Part shown: positions 59,468-64,000 of the stretch, one piece after another
Layout of the letters: every line of letters begins with the position of its first letter
How positions within the stretch are numbered: position 1 is the first letter of the stretch
Source: JBMNQH01 sp050944035
Lineage (GTDB): Bacteria; Bacillota; Clostridia; Oscillospirales; Oscillospiraceae
Reading direction: 5' to 3'
Assembly: GCA_050944035.1 (NCBI GenBank)
Contig: JBMNQH010000008.1
Span: forward strand, 54,681-118,680
DNA: 64,000 nt
Made by a program: the position numbers and the translations under genes
The notes under the pieces: generated by a model
What the model was told of the DNA's origin: nothing
The model's database searches: none
What the model saw: only the letters and a program-made list of their open reading frames with translations

Positions 59468-60622
59468 ATGAACATATCAAAAGCGGTTGCACAGGCGATT
59501 ATAGAAGAGATCGGAGCAGAAATTCAGGAGCATATGATTATGACCGATTCCGATGGATATATCATTGCCAGTACGAATCTCTCAAGACTTGGAACCATCC
59601 ACGAAGGGGCGCGTAGAATTATTACAGAAGAACTGGACGAGCTATATATCTCCAAAGAGATGGAGACTGAGACCACGAAAATGGGAATCAGTTTGCCATT
59701 GATCGTGCATGGAGAAATTGTTGGTGTTGTCGGTATTACAGGCGAAAAACAGAAGGTTGCGGGCTATGGTAATATTGTCAGGCATATGACGGAGATCATG
59801 ATTGCGGATCGGCTCCGAAAGGATGTCAAACGATATGACCGAAGGGTGCGGTATCGTTTTATGGAGGAATGGATTTCAAGATCCAGTATACCGTACAGCG
59901 AAGAGTTTATTGAACGCGGCCATAATCTAGGGATAGATATTACGCGTCCCCACAGGGCGCTGGTCATCTTTTTCACGGGGTATCAGAAGTTGTCCGATAC
60001 GTTAAAAGGACAGCGGTTGCTGGAAGAAATGGAAGATTCGATTCGTCATGAAATGCGAGACAGGGGAGCGCTTTACCTGCGAGAACCGCCGAAGCAGATC
60101 TGTCTTTTGCCTGCGTGTAGCAATGATGAGATGCAAAACCTTGCAAAGGATTTGATTCAACTGATTGAAGACACCTATAAAAAGCAAATCGTAATCGGGT
60201 TTGACAGCAGCACAGGGAACAAATTGTATGCCAGACAGTGCTGTGCAGAAGCGGAAAAAGCTGCATCTCATGCACTGATCTGGAACGGGACGATTGTTTG
60301 TTATGATGATCTGAATATTGAGCTCTTTCTGGATGAAATCTCGACATCCACGATGGAGGAATATTTAGAGAAATTATTTATGAATATTCCAAAAAAAAAG
60401 CTGAAGGAGTATATTGCGTTGATTGAGGCCTATTTTGCCTATAATGGTTCCATCAATAAAATGGCGGATGCGCTGTATATGCACAAAAATACATTACAGT
60501 ACAAGTTAAAAAAACTTGCTGAGTTGACAGGACAGGACATTCGCGTTCCATTGAATATCTCTGTTTATTATATGGCACTCATTTTTTACAGAAAGATTTA
60601 TCATAAACGCGCTGAGTTTTGA
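59468..60622 (+). CDS. cdaR: CdaR-type sugar diacid regulator
   Basis: A 384-residue regulator. The N-terminal sugar-diacid recognition domain (1-135) shows IGAEIQEHMIMTDSDGYIIAST and IVHGEIVGVVGITG. A middle region follows, then a C-terminal PucR-type helix-turn-helix near 320-370 (YFAYNGSINKMADALYMHKNTLQYKLKKLAELTG). It typically activates uptake and use of glycerate, glucarate or galactarate. The GntP-type permease next door is the likely target. Confidence 0.9.
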   Translation: MNISKAVAQAIIEEIGAEIQEHMIMTDSDGYIIASTNLSRLGTIHEGARRIITEELDELYISKEMETETTKMGISLPLIVHGEIVGVVGITGEKQKVAGYGNIVRHMTEIMIADRLRKDVKRYDRRVRYRFMEEWISRSSIPYSEEFIERGHNLGIDITRPHRALVIFFTGYQKLSDTLKGQRLLEEMEDSIRHEMRDRGALYLREPPKQICLLPACSNDEMQNLAKDLIQLIEDTYKKQIVIGFDSSTGNKLYARQCCAEAEKAASHALIWNGTIVCYDDLNIELFLDEISTSTMEEYLEKLFMNIPKKKLKEYIALIEAYFAYNGSINKMADALYMHKNTLQYKLKKLAELTGQDIRVPLNISVYYMALIFYRKIYHKRAEF

Positions 60623-60690
60623 AACACGGAAAAACAGCATGATTGTTATGTATAACAAAAAAATATCGAAGAATATTATTTCCTGTAACA

Positions 60691-60719
60691 TTTACGTAAA
60701 AAAGGAAATGTGTTATATT
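60691..60719 (+). promoter_or_regulatory. Promoter of the GntP permease gene
   Basis: TTTACG (60691-60696), 17-bp spacer, TATATT (60714-60719) with TGT just before it (extended -10). A regulated promoter under CdaR is plausible. Confidence 0.65.
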
Positions 60720-60749
60720 TTTAACACAAAGAAAAAGGAGGACACAGTT

Positions 60750-62141
60750 ATGACAGGTATTCCGCTTTTAATCGTGTTTGTTTTAGCAATTATCGTCATG
60801 ATTCTCATGATCAGTAAGTTTAAAATCCATCCATTCCTATCTATCATGCTGGTTTCCCTGGTGTTCGGCTTAATCGGCGGTATTCCGTTCGCTTCCACTA
60901 CAGGCGCTGACGGCAATACAGTTGATGGCATTGCAACTGTTATCGGTAACGGATTTTCATCCACGTTTACCAGCATCGGCATCGTCATTATATTCGGTGC
61001 GATGATCGGCACGTTTCTGGAAGCAACCGGCGCTGCTTTGAAGCTGGCCGATATGGTTGTCAAGCTGGTAGGACCAAAACATCCCGAACTTGCAATTGAG
61101 CTGATGGGCTGGGTCGTATCCATCCCGGTATTCTGCGACTCCGGTTTTGTTGTCCTGAACCCGATCCGGAAAGCACTCGTAAAGAGAACAGGCGTTTCGT
61201 CTGTTGCCATGACAGTTTGTCTGTCCGCCGGACTGTACGCATCCCACGTATTTATCCCGCCAACGCCTGGCCCGATTGCCGCAGCAAATACCTTGGGCAT
61301 CGGCAACAGCTTGCTTCTGGTTATGGGCCTCGGCGTTTTGATTTCCATTCCTGCACTGGCTGGTGCTTATTTCTACGCAAAGTATATCAGTAAAAAGGTC
61401 AAAGCCAAAGACGAAGCGAACAGCGACGGTGTTGTCCAGACCTATGAAGAGTTGGTTGCTTCTTATGGCAAGCTGCCAAGCGGCTTTATGTCCCTTGCTC
61501 CGATTATTGTTCCGATTCTGCTAATGGCATTGTCCAATGTTTCTTCGATCTTAAAATGGAGTGGTGCACTGGCAACAGCCTGCACCTTCCTCGGCACTCC
61601 GATCATTGCACTGGCTGTCGGCGTTGTACTGGGTGTCATCCTGCTCTTCCAGTCTGGCGTGGGTGGAAAGCTGTATGATCTGACCAATGAAACACTTAAG
61701 ACGGTTGGTCCCATTCTGTTCGTTACCGCGGCGGGCGGTGTTCTCGGAAAAGTTATTTCCGCAACCAGTCTGGTCAAATTTATCACAGAACATGCGGATG
61801 CACTGCAGTCGATCGGAATTTTCTTCCCGTTCCTGCTGGCAGCAATCCTGAAATCCGCACAGGGTTCTTCCACTGTCGCAATTACTACCACCGCCGGTAT
61901 TATGGCGCCGCTGATGGGTGCGCTGGGAATGGGATCCAATGCAATGGCAGCGCTTTGCGTTATGGCAATTGGTGCTGGTGCAATGACGGTCTCTCATGCA
62001 AACGACTCTTACTTCTGGGTTGTTACAAACTTCGGTGAAATGACACCGGAACAGGGCTATAAAACCCAAACCGTTGCAACGCTGGTAGAAGGTCTCTGCT
62101 CTATGGCCGGTATCTTTATCCTCTCTCTGTTTTTACATTAA
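60750..62141 (+). CDS. GntP-family gluconate/glycerate permease
   Basis: A 463-residue carrier with about 12-14 membrane segments. The GntP signs are SIPVFCDSGFVVLNPI, FIPPTPGPIAAA and SHANDSYFWVVTNFGEMTPEQGYKTQT. It imports gluconate, glycerate or a related sugar acid with protons. AAGGAGG is 8 bases before ATG 60750; the open frame from 60639 covers the promoter and is rejected. No catabolic kinase is adjacent, unlike many GntP loci. Confidence 0.93.
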   Translation: MTGIPLLIVFVLAIIVMILMISKFKIHPFLSIMLVSLVFGLIGGIPFASTTGADGNTVDGIATVIGNGFSSTFTSIGIVIIFGAMIGTFLEATGAALKLADMVVKLVGPKHPELAIELMGWVVSIPVFCDSGFVVLNPIRKALVKRTGVSSVAMTVCLSAGLYASHVFIPPTPGPIAAANTLGIGNSLLLVMGLGVLISIPALAGAYFYAKYISKKVKAKDEANSDGVVQTYEELVASYGKLPSGFMSLAPIIVPILLMALSNVSSILKWSGALATACTFLGTPIIALAVGVVLGVILLFQSGVGGKLYDLTNETLKTVGPILFVTAAGGVLGKVISATSLVKFITEHADALQSIGIFFPFLLAAILKSAQGSSTVAITTTAGIMAPLMGALGMGSNAMAALCVMAIGAGAMTVSHANDSYFWVVTNFGEMTPEQGYKTQTVATLVEGLCSMAGIFILSLFLH

Positions 62142-62180
62142 ATCCTGATCATACCACATAATAATAGCATACAACATTGC

Positions 62181-62211
62181 AGCCCCCGACTTGGTTTCCA
62201 GGCCGGGGGCT
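62181..62211 (+). terminator. Hairpin after the GntP gene
   Basis: AGCCCCCG (62181-62188) pairs with CGGGGGCT (62204-62211); no T tract, so termination may be partial. Confidence 0.65.
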
Positions 62212-62262
62212 ATAATATTACAGGAGGAAGTTGCAGAAAGTTTTAAGATTGAGACTGTGGAC

Positions 62263-62291
62263 TTGCATTTTTGGGGATTCCCGTCTATACT
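62263..62291 (+). promoter_or_regulatory. Promoter of uppP
   Basis: TTGCAT (62263-62268), 17-bp spacer, TATACT (62286-62291), about 100 bp before the start codon. The leader between shows no clear strong hairpin. Confidence 0.75.
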
Positions 62292-62394
62292 ATCTAGATG
62301 TTTGAATCTGTTGGCTGAGAGTAGAGGGACTGGATGTTCTAATTCTCAAACCAAAAGATTACAATAAAGCAGTACATAAAGGAGAGCAACATTC

Positions 62395-63222
62395 ATGAAC
62401 TTTATTGAGATCATAAAAGCCATTGTCCTCGGTATTATTCAGGGCATTACCGAATGGCTGCCAATCAGCAGCACTGGGCACTTGATCTTGTTTGACAATA
62501 TCTGGCCGATGACATCCACGTCGGAATTCTTTGAAGTGTTCAAGGTTGTCATTCAGTTTGGATCGATTCTGGCTGTGCTGGTCCTGTTTTTTCATAAGCT
62601 GAATCCATTTTCTGCACAAAAGAGCAAGTCAGAGAAAAGGGAAACATTTGACTTGTGGAAAAAGGTTATCGTTGGTTGTTTGCCAATTGTTATTGTTGGC
62701 CTTCCTTTGGATATGATTTTGGAAGAGTATCTGTCCAGCGTTTATATCATTGCGGCGACCTTGATTCTATATGGTATCGCATTTCTTGTGATTGAGAGCC
62801 GGCAGAAACGTCCATCCATGCAGTCTTTGGAACAGTTGACCTATAAAACAGCATTCTTTATCGGCTGTTTCCAAGTGCTCGCAGCTATTCCAGGTACCTC
62901 CCGCAGCGGCGCCACCATTCTTGGCGCGATTCTGTTAGGATGTTCTCGTTATGTGGCAAGTGAATTTTCGTTTTTTCTGGCGGTGCCAGTCATGGCGGGC
63001 GCCAGCGGACTGAAACTAATCAAGTATTTTTTGAAGGTGGGTATGTTTACCGGAACGGAATGGCTTCTGTTATTCATCGGAACTCTGGTTTCGTTTGTCG
63101 TATCAATACTTGCGATCCGTATGCTGCTGAGTTATATTCGAAAACATGATTTTAAAATCTTCGGTGTATACCGTATTTTGCTTGGTATTGTCGTAATGGT
63201 CTATTTTGCCTTTTTGGCATAA
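62395..63222 (+). CDS. uppP: Undecaprenyl-diphosphatase (BacA/UppP)
   Basis: A 275-residue membrane enzyme with about eight segments. GITEWLPISSTGHL (residues 18-30, catalytic Glu and Ser) and AIPGTSRSGATILG (catalytic Arg) are both intact. It removes a phosphate from undecaprenyl diphosphate on the outer face, recycling the lipid carrier for peptidoglycan; extra dose gives bacitracin tolerance. AAGGAGAG precedes the ATG. It complements the DUF368 and TVP38 genes earlier in the window. Confidence 0.96.
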   Translation: MNFIEIIKAIVLGIIQGITEWLPISSTGHLILFDNIWPMTSTSEFFEVFKVVIQFGSILAVLVLFFHKLNPFSAQKSKSEKRETFDLWKKVIVGCLPIVIVGLPLDMILEEYLSSVYIIAATLILYGIAFLVIESRQKRPSMQSLEQLTYKTAFFIGCFQVLAAIPGTSRSGATILGAILLGCSRYVASEFSFFLAVPVMAGASGLKLIKYFLKVGMFTGTEWLLLFIGTLVSFVVSILAIRMLLSYIRKHDFKIFGVYRILLGIVVMVYFAFLA

Positions 63223-63232
63223 ACAATAACAA

Positions 63233-63280
63233 AAACAGGCTCCCATTGGAATGGAATCTTCCGATGGGAGCCTGTTTCTG
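63233..63280. terminator. Terminator between uppP and the sigma factor gene
   Basis: A 19-bp stem (63233-63251 with 63259-63277, one mismatch), A-rich before and T-rich at the end; serves both convergent genes. Confidence 0.88.
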
Positions 63281-63296
63281 TTACCATTAACAATGG

Positions 63297-63860
63297 TTAT
63301 TCTTCACAGAATATGCTGTTATCCAAGATGCATTTTAAATGTTTTTTGGCCCGCTGAGTATATACCCGTATGCTGTTGGAATTCACACCTATAGCAGCGG
63401 CAATGTCATTGTCATTGTGCTTTAGAATATAGCGACGGACTAATAAGGTCTGTTCTCTTTCCGGAAGGCACTCAATCGCATACCACAGCGCATCGATTTC
63501 TGCCTGTTTAATCAAATTGATCTCCGTTGTGGATTCAAGCGAAAAGAGCGTTTCAACCAGCTGATCCGTCAATTTCTGCTGTAGAGTGTTTTTTCGGACT
63601 GCCTTTGCAATCTCATCAAGACAGAGATTTTTCACAGTCTGTATCAGGTATTTTTTCTGCTGACATGGTGTCAAAGTCCGGAGAACGTCTGCTTTTTTAA
63701 AAATACGGAGTATGGTTTCCTGTACACGATCTTCTGCCAGATCTTCGTTGCCTTTCGTATAGTTCAGAGCGGCGTGCTTTAAGACCTTATAATGTGTGGT
63801 ATACAAGGACTCGATGAAATCCGAGTTTGATAGGAGCGATTGTTTTTTCTCTTCGTTCAA
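63297..63860 (-). CDS. Sigma-70-family RNA polymerase sigma factor (ECF-like)
   Basis: About 187 residues from TTG 63860 (GAGGG 8 bases upstream); in-frame ATGs at 63890 and 63938 are alternatives with weaker sites. Region 2 spans roughly FIESLYTTHYKVLKHAALNYTKGNEDLAEDRVQETILRIFKK. Region 4 spans IECLPEREQTLLVRRYILKHNDNDIAAAIGVNSNSIRVYTQRAKKHL. No region 1 or 3, so an ECF-type factor. No anti-sigma gene is visible downstream; the genes beyond it are uppP on the other strand. Target promoters unknown. Confidence 0.85.
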   Translation of the reverse strand: MNEEKKQSLLSNSDFIESLYTTHYKVLKHAALNYTKGNEDLAEDRVQETILRIFKKADVLRTLTPCQQKKYLIQTVKNLCLDEIAKAVRKNTLQQKLTDQLVETLFSLESTTEINLIKQAEIDALWYAIECLPEREQTLLVRRYILKHNDNDIAAAIGVNSNSIRVYTQRAKKHLKCILDNSIFCEE

Positions 63861-63984
63861 GGTTTTTCCCTCATCTCTATTTCTAATCATCCGTTCTTTG
63901 CAATCAGATAGGGTGAATATATGCGGAAAGAAAGGCATAGAACGACTATATTTATTTTAAACGAAAAAGAGGAGAATTCAATAC

Positions 63985-64000
63985 TTGAATGCGATAAAAA
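63985..64000 (+). CDS. Possible start of a gene running off the window
   Basis: TTG 63985 (MNAIK...) stands 10 bases after AAGAGGAG (63967-63974). Only five codons are visible, so this is a guess from the ribosome-site spacing and the frequent TTG starts in this genome. It would be divergent from the sigma factor gene. Confidence 0.25.

Noticed and set aside
1..64000. tRNA, rRNA, CRISPR arrays, insertion sequences, prophage
   Set aside because: Intergenic gaps are short and were read for such signs; no tRNA-like cloverleaf ends, repeat-spacer arrays, transposases, integrases or phage genes were seen.

Overview
The window looks like a chromosome segment of a Gram-positive, spore-forming-lineage anaerobe of the Clostridia, probably near the Oscillospiraceae/Butyricicoccaceae. 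That is an inference from gene content: a SCIFF peptide with its radical-SAM maturase, ATP-dependent PEP carboxykinase, BioY, a PdaB-like deacetylase, two SpoVB/MurJ-type flippases and a vanG-type cluster. Genes are short-spaced. Many start at GTG or TTG behind a good AGGAGG-like site, and most units end in long hairpins, often shared by convergent genes. No rRNA, tRNA, CRISPR array, transposase or phage gene was recognised.

Layout. 0-6.5 kb: the end of truB, ribF, divergent birA/bioY with a BirA operator, a DEDD exonuclease, and ddl-murF. 6.5-19.2 kb: pckA behind a complex leader, two lipid-linked-sugar-type flippases, EamA, a zinc-phospholipase-like protein, a TVP38/DedA-type protein, DUF368 (polyprenyl-phosphate transporter family), recG, and a DUF1836 regulator divergent from degV. 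19.3-25.6 kb: a complete phosphate regulon pstSCAB-phoU-phoP-phoR behind a Pho box. 25.6-31.8 kb: an RlmA-like methyltransferase, a PdaB-like deacetylase, and a second Pho-type two-component system with a Na+/Pi cotransporter, also behind Pho-box-like repeats. 31.8-34.9 kb: SCIFF peptide, maturase and an Orn/Lys/Arg decarboxylase-family protein. 34.9-43.1 kb: assorted hydrolases, pyrophosphatase, a LytTR-DUF3021-ABC cassette, dus, ydcF and a chloramphenicol-acetyltransferase-like gene.

43.1-48.5 kb (minus strand) is a compact vanG-type glycopeptide-resistance cluster in the order vanR-vanS-[hairpin]-D-Ala-D-Ser ligase-vanXY-serine-acetyltransferase-like gene-vanT-type racemase. The racemase lacks the membrane domain of classical VanT, and the acetyltransferase-like gene is an extra member. 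Next to vanR lies a decayed LysR gene whose middle has been inverted in place.

48.6-59.3 kb shows decay or phase-type lesions: the LysR remnant, a frameshifted Cys-rich small protein, a frameshifted GNAT enzyme, and a surface protein broken by one single-base shift and one 11-bp tandem duplication. The surface gene is preceded by an unassigned, clearly folded leader RNA. Between these lie intact genes: an unknown protein with a lipoprotein nuclease, a P-type ATPase under a yybP-ykoY (Mn2+) riboswitch, and patatin-tatD-tfoX. The last 5 kb holds CdaR with a GntP permease, uppP and a sigma-70-family factor.

Shared themes are the cell envelope (ddl, murF, vanG cluster, flippases, DUF368, UppP, deacetylase) and phosphate (pst, two Pho-like systems, Na+/Pi carrier, pyrophosphatase). 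All functional calls rest on reading motifs by eye; no database search was run.
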